Source of the DNA: an uncultured Alphaproteobacteria bacterium
GTDB lineage: Bacteria; Pseudomonadota; Alphaproteobacteria; CAAHEQ01; UBA3637
Direction: 5' to 3'
NCBI GenBank assembly: GCA_949286245.1
Contig: CASECF010000066.1
Location: 1-49,043 of the forward strand
Length of the DNA stretch: 49,043 nt
Part shown: piece after piece, positions 17,954 through 26,358 of the stretch
Layout of the letters: each line of letters begins with the position of its first letter
How positions within the stretch are numbered: the first letter of the stretch is position 1
Translations under genes and position numbers: made by a program
Notes under the pieces: generated by a model
The model's database searches: none
What the model was told of the DNA's origin: nothing
Seen by the model: only the letters and a program-made list of their open reading frames with translations

Positions 17954-18433
17954 ATGTCAGAAACCGCTGGGCAGGAAACTCAGAACAAAGTTTCAAAAGC
18001 TGAAAAAAATTCTTTACCACAAGGAAAAGCAAAAATGAGCTCCATAGTACAGTTGCTGTATTCCAGAGCAGACAACCTCGTGGAATCCGATCCAAGAGAT
18101 ATAGTAGATGCCGTATCGGATAAGAAGCAGGAGGGACAACAATATAACAGCCCATTACAAAAAAGAGATATGTTGGAAAAAAATTTTGGGAAAAACCAAA
18201 ACAAGCCGACAAATCATAATATTTTATCTCAGGAGGAAAAAGAAAAGATTGCCGATCAAACAATACGTTCTGTCCTGAAGCCGGAACTCGCTATGCAACG
18301 AAAAGCAAAGACAAAACTACTTCAAGCCATTCGAAAAGCTTTTCAAAGAAAAGAGGTAAAAATTGCCTATCCAAATATTCAAACTCGTTTAAAAAAACGT
18401 CAAGAGTATATCAACTCAAAGCAAAAAGATTGA
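17954..18433 (+). CDS. Hypothetical charged protein
   Basis: 159 residues from the ATG at 17954 with TAGGAGAACC upstream. The sequence is hydrophilic and Lys/Gln/Glu rich, without signal peptide or membrane span. The C-terminal half is predicted to be helical and basic (LSQEEKEKIADQTI, then ELAMQRKAKTKLLQAIRKAF). I recognise no family. A near-consensus promoter and a strong terminator bracket it, so it is a well-defined, highly transcribed monocistronic gene, which suggests an abundant small protein. Confidence 0.7.
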   Translation: MSETAGQETQNKVSKAEKNSLPQGKAKMSSIVQLLYSRADNLVESDPRDIVDAVSDKKQEGQQYNSPLQKRDMLEKNFGKNQNKPTNHNILSQEEKEKIADQTIRSVLKPELAMQRKAKTKLLQAIRKAFQRKEVKIAYPNIQTRLKKRQEYINSKQKD

Positions 18434-18470
18434 TTCGAAAATTATTCACCTAAAATACATAAAAAAAACG

Positions 18471-18503
18471 AGTCTCTTTCAAATATTTGAGAGAGACTTT
18501 TTA
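18471..18503 (+). terminator. Intrinsic terminator
   Basis: AGTCTCTTTCAAAT (18471-18484) pairs with ATTTGAGAGAGACT (18485-18498; one G-U, centre unpaired in practice), then T-rich sequence. Confidence 0.8.
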
Positions 18504-18706
18504 TTAAAATAAAGAACTCTCCCAGTAGAAAGAAGAAAAATAAAACAGAATAAAGAAATAATACAGAACGAAGATCACAGAACATATTTTAGGTTATCTC
18601 ACCAACAGAAATTGTATTTATCAATGGCAACAAATCGTGAGAAACCTAAAAATAATTGCTTCAAATATAAAGCTTGAATGAAACAAAATGAATTTCACAA
18701 AAATTC

Positions 18707-19576
18707 TTAAATAAAATAAACCCCGATCACGGAAAGACTCCCTAAAATAAGGGCCACTAATTTTTTAACCGTAAAGCTATCCGTTCCAAATAAAACAGAC
18801 AAAAGAAACAACAAAAATACCCGCATTTGAGAAATCACAATAACAACAGTCGGCACATCATTGATAAAACTAATCGTTTCAAATACATAATAAAGCGCCT
18901 CCAAAGATCCGATCACAAAGCATAAAAAATACAAGTTATTCCACCAATGTTTGTCAATGACAGGCATATTTATTATTTTCTTTCGGTGCTTTTGATACTG
19001 ATAGAAAAAATAGGGAATCGCCACAAAATAATATCCAAGATTAATTGCTATTTCATTCGCTCCTTTTAAACCTGATAATTTAACCAAATAAGGAGCTGTC
19101 AGATAAAATAAAATCGATAAGGAAATAAACATAAATCCCTTTGGTTTCATGTTTTTTTGTGTTTGGAGTTCTTTTCCCGAAAAGAGGGAAACAGAAAAAA
19201 CGAATAGAGATAAAAGAAACATGAAATATACGGAAAACTCAACATATCCGATTATCGTATCAATCATAAATGTTAAAAATAAACTACCGGCTTCTATCAA
19301 GCCGATCAAAGCAATCGGAATATAGCGAAGAGATTTGACAAAGAAGAGATATCCAATCAAAATAACAACAGCATGAATCAAAACATACGGGATCGATACC
19401 CATGACACTCTTATTTCACTTAAAAAACCAATAACCCCCTGCCCGATCATGGCAACGAACGCCGTCAGGAATAGAACCTTATAGTAGTTAAACCGATTAA
19501 CAGAATAATCTAAAACCGTATCACATAACGAATTAGAAACAGTTGCAATAACGGCAGTATACCTCTGATCACTCAC
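18707..19576 (-). CDS. DMT-superfamily (EamA-like) transporter
   Basis: 289 residues from a GTG with GAGGAAGAGT upstream. Roughly ten hydrophobic spans are arranged as two repeats of about five, the drug/metabolite transporter plan. Visible pieces are YIPIALIGLIEAGSLFLTFM in the first half and LVALILGSLSVIGVYF at the very end, the usual final-span motif. The substrate is unknown. It is monocistronic, 76 bases after the LMW-PTP stop in the same direction. Confidence 0.8.
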   Translation of the reverse strand: MSDQRYTAVIATVSNSLCDTVLDYSVNRFNYYKVLFLTAFVAMIGQGVIGFLSEIRVSWVSIPYVLIHAVVILIGYLFFVKSLRYIPIALIGLIEAGSLFLTFMIDTIIGYVEFSVYFMFLLSLFVFSVSLFSGKELQTQKNMKPKGFMFISLSILFYLTAPYLVKLSGLKGANEIAINLGYYFVAIPYFFYQYQKHRKKIINMPVIDKHWWNNLYFLCFVIGSLEALYYVFETISFINDVPTVVIVISQMRVFLLFLLSVLFGTDSFTVKKLVALILGSLSVIGVYFI

Positions 19577-19651
19577 ACTCTTCCTCTCTGACCTATCAAT
19601 CTAAATTGAACCCACCTTACTTGATTGGATAACTCAAAATTTTTATTTTCC

Positions 19652-20122
19652 TTAATCTGAATGGCTTTCTTCTAAATACCTCAAAAACGCTTCACATCCC
19701 TCAACAACATCCCAATAAGTCTCATCAAAATTCCCTGTGTACCAAGGATCTTTAATATCTCTTGGATTTTTCGTAAATTCCAACAATCGATGCACTTTTC
19801 GAGCCGTATCCGGACCGATTACGAATTGAAGATCTTCCATATTTGTTTGATCCATTGTCAAAATATAATCGTAATACAGATAATCTTTTTGTCGAATACG
19901 TCTCGCATAATGTTGTTGAAACGGAACATGCATGACTTTTAATATTTCTTGTGTTTTCGGATGAATGCCGGCATGACACAATTCATTATAACCTTCCGTT
20001 CCGGCCGAATCTATTTCAAATTGATTGGCCACTCCTTTTTTTTGAACCATATCCCGAAAAACAGCCTCTGCCATCGGTGAGCGACAAATATTCCCCAAAC
20101 AAACAAAAAGCACTTTAATCAT
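19652..20122 (-). CDS. Low-molecular-weight protein-tyrosine phosphatase
   Basis: 156 residues. The catalytic P-loop [15 protein letters not shown] starts at Cys8 with Arg14 of CX5R. The general-acid Asp lies in DIKDPWYTG near residue 122, followed by [16 protein letters not shown], the family ending. Bacterial relatives (Wzb/YwlE type) remove phosphate from protein tyrosine or arginine. The ATG overlaps the stop of the DUF2130 gene by 4 bases, so the two are translationally coupled, though a functional link is unproved. Confidence 0.93.
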   Translation of the reverse strand: MIKVLFVCLGNICRSPMAEAVFRDMVQKKGVANQFEIDSAGTEGYNELCHAGIHPKTQEILKVMHVPFQQHYARRIRQKDYLYYDYILTMDQTNMEDLQFVIGPDTARKVHRLLEFTKNPRDIKDPWYTGNFDETYWDVVEGCEAFLRYLEESHSD

Positions 20123-21414
20123 TTAGGATCCTTTAATTCATCAAATTTTTTCTTCATGGTCGGATTGTCTCGCGTCAATCGTTTAATCGTAATTTCTTGA
20201 GCTTTATCATTGGCCAATCTCAAATGATTCTCGGAAGACAGTAATGCCTCTTTTGTCTTTTGCAAATGATCGATCGTTTTATCAATCTCATCAATCGCTC
20301 GATCAAATCGCTCTTTTGCCAGCCGAACATTGTTTCCGAAACGTTCTTGAAAATCAAGCAACTTATTTTCAAAATTCGTAATATCAATATTTTGATTATG
20401 GTAAGTCTCTATTTGCTTTTTATACTGAACGGAATGGAGAGCCGCATTTCTTAAAAGTGTAATCAGCGGAATAAAAAATTGAGGCCTGATGACATACATT
20501 TTAGGATAGCGGTATGACATATCGACAATCCCTGTGTTGTATAGTTCACTGTCTGCTTCCAATAGAGAAACCAAGACTGCATATTCACACCCTTTTTCAT
20601 TTCGATCTTTATCCAGCTCTTTTAAAAAATCTTCATTTTTATGTTTTGTTGCCGTTGTTGCCATTTCATTTTTCATTTCAAACATAATGGAAACAAACTC
20701 TAATCCATCTTCTGTCTTATCCCGAAAAATATAATCTCCTTTACTGCCTGTTCTCGCATCGTTATCTTTTTCAAAATAAGCGTACGGAAATGCCGTCATC
20801 CTGATTTTATTAAACTCAATCTCACAATGTTGTTCCAATGTTTCTCCGACCATCTTAGTGGACATTTTTGCCTTTAAATCTTTATAAAAATCAAGTTCCG
20901 TTTCTTTGGCTTTCAATTGAACGGCAAAATTTTCCTTTAATGTTTTTTCTTGAAGCTGTTTATCTTTATGAGCCTCTTGAAGTTGGGTATTTAACTCCCA
21001 AATACGTTTTTCTTTTTCAGCCAATTCATCTTTTTTTTGAGACATCATCGTTTGAATGGCCAGTTGTTTTTCCTGATCACTTGATTGAATCTTGAATCTT
21101 AATTGATCATTCTCATGACGCAGTTCCGCCAAAGCTTTTTCTTTATCGATCTCCTTGTCCCGCTGCGTGGAAACAATCTGATTTTTTAATCGCTCAATCT
21201 CTTGACGCAATTCAAAAAGAGCTTTTTCCTTTTCCGAGTCTGCTTGTATTTTTAACAACGACAATTCATTCTTTTTGGATTTCTCCAACTGCACTTCTCG
21301 ATCGTGAAGTTGTTTATAAAACTCATCATCTCGAATCTGATTTAAAATAACGGCATATCCGCTTTCATCGACTTTAAAAACAGATCCGCATTTAGGACAT
21401 TTAATTTCCGGCAT
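20119..21414 (-). CDS. DUF2130-family protein with zinc-ribbon start and coiled coil
   Basis: 431 residues. It begins with [13 protein letters not shown], a half zinc-ribbon, followed by a long Lys/Glu/Gln-rich coiled coil from about 35 to 175. The conserved DUF2130 core then reads [43 protein letters not shown] and [19 protein letters not shown]. The D...ExK-like spacing in that core is suggestive of a restriction-endonuclease fold; that is my inference. The family is widespread and of unknown function. Confidence 0.85.
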   Translation of the reverse strand: MPEIKCPKCGSVFKVDESGYAVILNQIRDDEFYKQLHDREVQLEKSKKNELSLLKIQADSEKEKALFELRQEIERLKNQIVSTQRDKEIDKEKALAELRHENDQLRFKIQSSDQEKQLAIQTMMSQKKDELAEKEKRIWELNTQLQEAHKDKQLQEKTLKENFAVQLKAKETELDFYKDLKAKMSTKMVGETLEQHCEIEFNKIRMTAFPYAYFEKDNDARTGSKGDYIFRDKTEDGLEFVSIMFEMKNEMATTATKHKNEDFLKELDKDRNEKGCEYAVLVSLLEADSELYNTGIVDMSYRYPKMYVIRPQFFIPLITLLRNAALHSVQYKKQIETYHNQNIDITNFENKLLDFQERFGNNVRLAKERFDRAIDEIDKTIDHLQKTKEALLSSENHLRLANDKAQEITIKRLTRDNPTMKKKFDELKDPK

Positions 21415-21471
21415 TTAACCTCTTTCCTTTTATTCGTTTACATGCGACTTACTTGAAACTGGATATTTTGA

Positions 21472-21493
21472 ACAATAAAAACGTTTTTATTGT
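21472..21493. other. Perfect 22-bp palindrome
   Basis: ACAATAAAAAC followed by its exact reverse complement, with no loop, about 60 bases upstream of the DUF2130 start and 140 bases upstream of tatA. It could be an operator for either divergent gene, or a transcription terminator. Confidence 0.6.
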
Positions 21494-21635
21494 AGCAAAA
21501 ATCCTTCTTAATAACAACTGTTTCTCAACTGAGCAGAATAATCTCTTAACTTTACTTTGAATTTTTCTTGAATCGAATTAAATTTTAACGTACAAATAAT
21601 TACTGTCTTTTCAACGGATCATGAAGGGAAGGAAA

Positions 21636-21815
21636 ATGTCACTCGGTTTTACGGAAATTCTTCTTATTTTTATTGTTATTCTGATTTTGTTCGGGAGTAA
21701 ACGTATTCCGCAATTGGCACGAGCCATCGGGCAAGCCGGCCATGAATATAAAAAAGCGCAACAAGAAGCATTTCATGAACAATCCGATCCGAAAAAAAGA
21801 AAAAATAACTTTTAA
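21636..21815 (+). CDS. tatA: Twin-arginine translocase subunit TatA
   Basis: 59 residues from the ATG at 21636 (GAAGGGAAGGAAA upstream). An N-terminal span (SLGFTEILLIFIVILILFGS) is followed by the FG hinge and an amphipathic helix KRIPQLARAIGQAGHEYKKA, then a charged tail. TatA forms the protein-conducting oligomer of the Tat system. It is separated from tatBC (24656-25732) by about 2.8 kb that contains a repeat copy, an unknown gene and an Fe-S Tat client. Confidence 0.9.
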   Translation: MSLGFTEILLIFIVILILFGSKRIPQLARAIGQAGHEYKKAQQEAFHEQSDPKKRKNNF

Positions 21816-21827
21816 AAATAAAGGCTC

Positions 21828-22042
21828 CATTATGATTTATGTATGAGAGCTCATCACAATTTATATGCTTATGAGTTATTAAGCCAGCTCCACGTATAAT
21901 TTGCGGAAAGTGTATATTCATTAGGCTTAAGGGCATGTGGATTTCTTCTTATAAGGCAGGATCAAACCGGCATAATTTTATTTATCTCTCATATACGTTC
22001 ATTCCTGATTTTAATGAAAAATCATACCCTATTCATAATTGA
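21828..22042 (-). repeat. Dispersed ~215-bp repeat, copy B (inverted relative to copy A)
   Basis: The reverse complement of this segment matches 9573-9789 along nearly its whole length with scattered substitutions. It starts 12 bases after the tatA stop. The rest of 21816-22408 is AT-rich and I see no gene in it. Confidence 0.75.
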
Positions 22043-22310
22043 TCTAAAATAAATAAAATACTCAATTTACAAAACCTCCGAATATAGGATAAACCATATC
22101 TCTTTCTATTTATCTTAAAAATCTCTTTCCCGTAACAAAAAAGATCTCTTAGTTGCAGTGTTTTTAAAAATACGAAACTTACTCTTTGCTTATTTTTACA
22201 GAAAAAAGAAAAAATAAAAAATATAATTACGATATTCAACAAAATATCTTATTGAAAAATATAAAATTTATTTGCATTTAAATTTTTATCCATTTTTTTG
22301 TCTTTTTTTG

Positions 22311-22339
22311 TTGACAAATCATTTTTTTAAATCTAAAAT
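22311..22339 (+). promoter_or_regulatory. Sigma70-type promoter for the 22409 gene
   Basis: TTGACA (22311-22316), 17 bases, TAAAAT (22334-22339), about 70 bases before the ATG. Confidence 0.75.
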
Positions 22340-22408
22340 AGCTATGTTTTTGTAGTTAAAAACATATTTAGATGTTATTTTTTTAACGCTTGAATGAAGG
22401 AGGGAGCC

Positions 22409-22972
22409 ATGTTATCTGAAGAAAGAAAACAAACATTGACCGGATTGGTTGTGACTCGATTAGATGATGATATTTATTTAATTCAAAAATATTTTGATGG
22501 AGAACCTGAAGTCATTGGAAAAGCAAATTCTCTTTCATTAACAGGTATCAGAAGACCGGAATATGATGAAAACGCCCGTCATATTTTATTACAGAAACTT
22601 ATTTCTTCTGATGGGACAAAATCCCTCTTATATATGTTGCCGATCGAAAATGAAGCCAACGAAATTTGCGGCGCCTTTTTATTTAAAAAAACAAAACAAG
22701 AAGATCATTCGGATGTTCGATTTTTAGGATCCGTCGGTCTTCGAACCTATAAAAAAATGTTAAAAGAGCAGATTCCGGAAGCAGATGCACTCAAATATCC
22801 ATTTGTTTCAGAATCAACAACCACGTTTGAGCCGGACACCATTTCCGGGATTCAGTATCATCGTTATGCGCCACAAACATCTTCACAGCATAATGTTGTT
22901 TCAAAATTTATTGCCTCTCATCACAAACACCTTCCGGAAGCGATGAATGTGAGAGATGGAAAAACCTTATAA
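22409..22972 (+). CDS. Hypothetical protein
   Basis: 187 residues from the ATG at 22409, which follows AAGGAGGGAGCC; an ATG five codons earlier overlaps that ribosome binding site. No signal peptide or membrane span is visible. Recognisable stretches are LVVTRLDDDIYLIQKYFDG, LLYMLPIENEANEICGAFLF and a His-rich end (QYHRYAPQ, ASHHKHLPEA). I recognise no family. It has a strong promoter and its stop codon lies inside a terminator-like hairpin, with a large nested hairpin downstream. Confidence 0.7.
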   Translation: MLSEERKQTLTGLVVTRLDDDIYLIQKYFDGEPEVIGKANSLSLTGIRRPEYDENARHILLQKLISSDGTKSLLYMLPIENEANEICGAFLFKKTKQEDHSDVRFLGSVGLRTYKKMLKEQIPEADALKYPFVSESTTTFEPDTISGIQYHRYAPQTSSQHNVVSKFIASHHKHLPEAMNVRDGKTL

Positions 22973-22997
22973 AATAAACGAACTTTCGTTTATTTTA
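22970..22997 (+). terminator. Hairpin overlapping the stop codon of the 22409 gene
   Basis: TAAAATAAACGAA (22970-22982) pairs perfectly with TTCGTTTATTTTA (22985-22997). Confidence 0.65.
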
Positions 22998-23002
22998 TCT
23001 GC

Positions 23003-23138
23003 AGGAAGGAAGAAATATTTGTTTGAGAGGATTGTGAACTTTTAAAATATTCTGTTTTAATCAGACTCTCCCAAAAATAAAAACAGAATATCCCTCTCAA
23101 ACATCGTCTCCTCCTATTTTATCCTATTTCTCCTTCCT
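23003..23138. ncRNA. Large nested inverted-repeat element, candidate structured RNA
   Basis: Three nested stems share one axis. Outer: AGGAAGGA-A-GAAATA (23003-23017) with TATTTCTCCTTCCT (23125-23138), one bulged A. Middle: TGTTTGAGAGG (23020-23030) with CCTCTCAAACA (23093-23103), perfect. Inner: ATATTCTGTTTT (23047-23058) with AAAACAGAATAT (23080-23091), perfect, around a 21-nt loop. About 37 base pairs form in 136 nt. It codes for no protein. It could be a structured RNA, a small MITE-like element, or a 3' UTR structure. A terminator follows at 23150. Confidence 0.55.
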
Positions 23139-23149
23139 GAGAACCAAAG

Positions 23150-23180
23150 CGGAGCCGATTTTAAAACCGACTCCGTTTTT
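23150..23180 (+). terminator. Intrinsic terminator after the nested hairpin
   Basis: CGGAG (23150-23154) pairs with CTCCG (23171-23175), extended by CG/CG past a mismatch, then five T. Confidence 0.7.
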
Positions 23181-23328
23181 CAATCATCCCTCCTCCACAA
23201 AAATAAATTTTTCTCGATCTACTTATTAAAAACATCTTGACAATATCCCTCTTTAATTAAATAAATTATTTTAATACCGATAAAAAATCAAAAACTCGTC
23301 CCACAACAAACAAGTGGAGAGAAATAAT

Positions 23329-24654
23329 ATGCTTTTGAATCGATTTAAAATAAAAAAACTTTTGTTTCAACACCCCTTGTCGACACTTCGCATTTGTGTT
23401 GCCCTCATAAGCACTCTTTTGTTTTTAGGAGCGTTTACACATATATTTTATCCGATTCCTTTTTTAAACATTCAAATGACACCGCTTATCCAACGTGTCT
23501 TCATTGATTTTACGGGAACGGCTTTTATTTTGTTGGTATGTCTCATTTTGATCACGGTTCTTTTGGGACGATTATACTGTTCAACGCTCTGTCCTCTCGG
23601 TCTTTATCAAGAATTTTTGATGTTTTTTTCTCGCCATCCGAACACTTTACAAAAAAATCAATACGGCAAATATATCATTGCTTTGTTTTTTTGGGGGACC
23701 CTACTGGGAGGGAGTGTTTTTTTTGTTCGTTTTTTAGATCCCTACACGATAGCCGGCGGTATTTTTGAAAGGCTGATACCTGCCTTAATCGCAATCACGC
23801 TGATTACCGTTTTAGTCTTTTGGAAGGGGCGTTTCTTCTGTACACAGATCTGCCCTGTCGGGACACTTCTGGGACTTTTATCAAAATATTCCATGTATCG
23901 TATCCGTTTTCGACAAAACGCTTGTGTCTCTTGTGGTCTATGTGTTAAAACCTGTCCGGCGGGATGTATTGATATCTCTCAACAAAAGGTTCAAAACGAG
24001 ACCTGTTTAAAGTGTTTAAAATGTTTATCCGTTTGTCCTAAAAAAGCACTGTGTTATGGAAGACCCGTCAAACAGAAAATTCCTTTTGATACAAACAGAC
24101 GCCGATTTTTAATTCAACTCTCTTTGATAACAACCGGTTTTTTGTTTGCATGCCAATCCGGTAAAATTCTGGCTCAAAAAACTGCCGAAAAGGCCAAAAG
24201 CATTCTTTTACCGGCGGGAGCCGTCTCTATCGAAAGATTTCAAAACAAATGTTTGAATTGTAATCTATGTGTACAAAATTGTCCGATGAAAATTATTAAA
24301 GCAGCCGGAAACGGTTTTCCTACCGTTCACTTATCCTATGGGAAAAGTTTTTGTGATTATGACTGCCATCGTTGTTCGGAAGTTTGTCCGGCAGGAGCTC
24401 TCAAAAAAATGACACTTTCAGAAAAACAACGGACACAAATCGGATTAGCCGTTATTGATGAAACAAAATGTGTTAAATGCGGTCATTGTGTTCGAATATG
24501 TCCTCGCCAAGCCATAACAAAAGAAAAAAGGAAAGTACCCGTCGTTCATCATGAAACCTGTATCGGATGCGGTGCTTGTCAATCTGTCTGTCCGGTTGGA
24601 GCCATCCGCATCGTTCCGGTTGAACGACAAAAACTTCTATCAAGGGAAGAATAA
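23329..24654 (+). CDS. NapH-NapG-like fused iron-sulfur quinol dehydrogenase with internal Tat signal
   Basis: 441 residues from the ATG at 23329 (GGAGAG upstream; a GTG five codons earlier is possible). The N-terminal half resembles NapH/MauN: about four spans, CSTLCPLG and CTQICPVG motifs, then two ferredoxin clusters (CVSCGLCVKTCP, CLKCLKCLSVCP). Near residue 258 NRRRFLIQLSLITTGFLF is a twin-arginine signal, placed internally. The C-terminal half resembles NapG, with four cluster motifs: CLNCNLCVQNCP, CDYDCHRCSEVCP, CVKCGHCVRICP and CIGCGACQSVCP. NapG and NapH are normally separate; here they form one chain. Predicted role: carry electrons from quinol through cytoplasmic and periplasmic clusters. 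No NapA reductase is nearby. tatB begins 1 base after its stop. Confidence 0.85.
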   Translation: MLLNRFKIKKLLFQHPLSTLRICVALISTLLFLGAFTHIFYPIPFLNIQMTPLIQRVFIDFTGTAFILLVCLILITVLLGRLYCSTLCPLGLYQEFLMFFSRHPNTLQKNQYGKYIIALFFWGTLLGGSVFFVRFLDPYTIAGGIFERLIPALIAITLITVLVFWKGRFFCTQICPVGTLLGLLSKYSMYRIRFRQNACVSCGLCVKTCPAGCIDISQQKVQNETCLKCLKCLSVCPKKALCYGRPVKQKIPFDTNRRRFLIQLSLITTGFLFACQSGKILAQKTAEKAKSILLPAGAVSIERFQNKCLNCNLCVQNCPMKIIKAAGNGFPTVHLSYGKSFCDYDCHRCSEVCPAGALKKMTLSEKQRTQIGLAVIDETKCVKCGHCVRICPRQAITKEKRKVPVVHHETCIGCGACQSVCPVGAIRIVPVERQKLLSREE

Positions 24655-24655
24655 A

Positions 24656-24946
24656 ATGTCTATCGGTTTTTCTGAATTACTTTTAATTATAATTGTTTCT
24701 CTGATTTGTTTTGGAGGAAAACGTCTTCCCGAATTAGCTCATGTTCTTGGAAAAATATCTTATGAATATAAAAAAATCAGAACCGCTTGGTCTCAAGAAT
24801 GGGATTATTTAAAAGAGCCCCCTTCATCCCTATCTACCGCACAAAAAAAACAAAATAAAAAAAGAGTACGACCCTCTGTCACTCCTTCAAAGAAGAATTC
24901 TTCTCAGGAAACGACTGTTCGCTCTCACACAAAAAGGGAACATTAA
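24656..24946 (+). CDS. tatB: Twin-arginine translocase subunit TatB
   Basis: 96 residues from the ATG at 24656 with AAGGGAAGAATAAA upstream. The start MSIGFSELLLIIIV with the later KRLPELAHVLGKI segment is the TatB pattern; the FGG hinge is TatA-like, so an A/B-type subunit is possible. An amphipathic helix and a Lys/Ser/Thr-rich tail follow. TatB with TatC forms the signal-peptide receptor. It begins right after the Fe-S fusion gene, and tatC starts at the next base after its TAA. Confidence 0.88.
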   Translation: MSIGFSELLLIIIVSLICFGGKRLPELAHVLGKISYEYKKIRTAWSQEWDYLKEPPSSLSTAQKKQNKKRVRPSVTPSKKNSSQETTVRSHTKREH

Positions 24947-25732
24947 ATGACCTCTCGTGCTTCCGATGATCAATCGTCTTTTTTATCTCATTTGGAAAAA
25001 TTAAGAAATCTTCTGCTTGAATGTTTTCTGGCTCTTGGTATCTTTCTGATTCCCGCCTTATTTTTAGCACCGTTTTGTTTGGATTTATTCGTCCTTTTTA
25101 TTCATCAAAAAGTATCGGTTCCTCTCAATTATTTTTCTCCTTTAGAGATATTTTTACTACATCTCAAAATTGCCTTTCTATTGGATTTTATAATATGTCT
25201 ACCCTATATTGCCCATCGCCTATGGAAATTTATTCTACCGGGGCTTTATGAAAGCGAACGGCGACTTATTCGACTCTGCGCTTTGATTTCTTGCGGACTG
25301 TTTATTTTGGGTGTTTTGTGTGGCTTTATTTTTATCTTACCCTTGATAATGACTTTCGGAATTGGGTTTGAACAAGAAAATATCCGAGCGGTTTTAAATA
25401 TTTCAACTGTTATTTCTCTCTCTTTATGGCTAAGTGTTTCTTTTGGTATCGTGTTTCAACTCCCGCTTTTAACGGTTATTCTGGTTCGATGTGGTCTTCT
25501 CTCTATTCAGACTCTTCAAGCAAAAAGACCTTATGTTATTGTCGGTATTTTAGTCATCTCGGCTCTTTTAACACCACCGGACATAATCAGTCAACTCATG
25601 ATGGCGGTTCCTACTTATATTCTGTTCGAACTGGCTTTATTCTTTTGTCGTTATTTAAACCGGTCTCCCGTAAAAAACAAATTGACCTCAAAACAAATAA
25701 TCCCTAAAGTAAAAAAGAAGCGTTTAAAATAA
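24947..25732 (+). CDS. tatC: Sec-independent translocase subunit TatC
   Basis: 261 residues with six predicted spans. The N-terminus has SFLSHLEKLRN, matching the conserved TatC start, followed by YFSPLEIFLLHLKIAF, LYESERRLI (the F/Y-x-x-E loop) and LTPPDIISQLMMAVPTYILFEL, all family signatures. TatC binds twin-arginine signals. The ATG directly abuts the tatB stop. The Tat client encoded just upstream carries an internal RRRFLI signal, which suggests dedicated co-production. Confidence 0.95.
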   Translation: MTSRASDDQSSFLSHLEKLRNLLLECFLALGIFLIPALFLAPFCLDLFVLFIHQKVSVPLNYFSPLEIFLLHLKIAFLLDFIICLPYIAHRLWKFILPGLYESERRLIRLCALISCGLFILGVLCGFIFILPLIMTFGIGFEQENIRAVLNISTVISLSLWLSVSFGIVFQLPLLTVILVRCGLLSIQTLQAKRPYVIVGILVISALLTPPDIISQLMMAVPTYILFELALFFCRYLNRSPVKNKLTSKQIIPKVKKKRLK

Positions 25733-25749
25733 GATTCCATGGAGAAATA

Positions 25750-26319
25750 ATGAAGTATACATCAACTCTTCTCTTTTTAATTGTTTTTTCTGTCATAACA
25801 TTATTTTCCGACCTGCTAATGGCTCAAACAGCGGGAAATGAAAAACAACCTCGTATTCTCATCGCTTACTATTCCCTATCGGGAAATACAAAAAAGATAG
25901 CACAAACAATCCAACGAACAATCGGAGGCGATTTATTTGAAATTAAAACAGCGCAATCCTATCCGACAGAATATCGTGTTTTAGTGACGCAAGCCAAAAA
26001 AGAAATCAACGATGGATATCTCCCGACACTTAAAAATGCGGTCACGCAGATAGACCAATACGACATTGTTTTTATCGGGTCTCCGAATTGGTGGGGGACT
26101 ATTACTCCGGCCGTGAGTTCTTTTTTAAAACAAGCCAATCTGAAAGGAAAAACTGTTATTCCGTTTATCACACACGGCGGAGGCGGTATTCAAAATACGA
26201 TTCAAGACTTCACAAAGCAGTGCACGGGTTGTCTGATTGATCAGGGAAGCTTTTCAAGTTATGAGGGTGACACCATCGGCCTCACTGATTTTTTAGAAAA
26301 ATTAAAACAAATAAATTAA
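25750..26319 (+). CDS. Exported flavodoxin
   Basis: 189 residues. A Sec-type signal peptide (about residues 1-25, ending LLMAQ) precedes a flavodoxin domain with the FMN phosphate loop YYSLSGNTKKIA, then SPNWWGTITPAVSSFL and FITHGGGG. Most flavodoxins are cytoplasmic; this one is predicted to be periplasmic or lipid-free secreted. It lies 17 bases after tatC on the same strand, so it belongs to the Fe-S/Tat block and may accept electrons from the NapG-like half. The signal lacks twin arginine, so FMN would have to be loaded after export. Confidence 0.88.
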   Translation: MKYTSTLLFLIVFSVITLFSDLLMAQTAGNEKQPRILIAYYSLSGNTKKIAQTIQRTIGGDLFEIKTAQSYPTEYRVLVTQAKKEINDGYLPTLKNAVTQIDQYDIVFIGSPNWWGTITPAVSSFLKQANLKGKTVIPFITHGGGGIQNTIQDFTKQCTGCLIDQGSFSSYEGDTIGLTDFLEKLKQIN

Positions 26320-26358
26320 CTTTTTGCAACAAACCATATGTCCAATAGGAGTAAAATA

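Noticed and set aside
21676-21936. Minus-strand frame across tatA and repeat copy B
   Set aside because: It overlaps tatA and the dispersed repeat; the match to copy A is in nucleotides and not in a shared frame.
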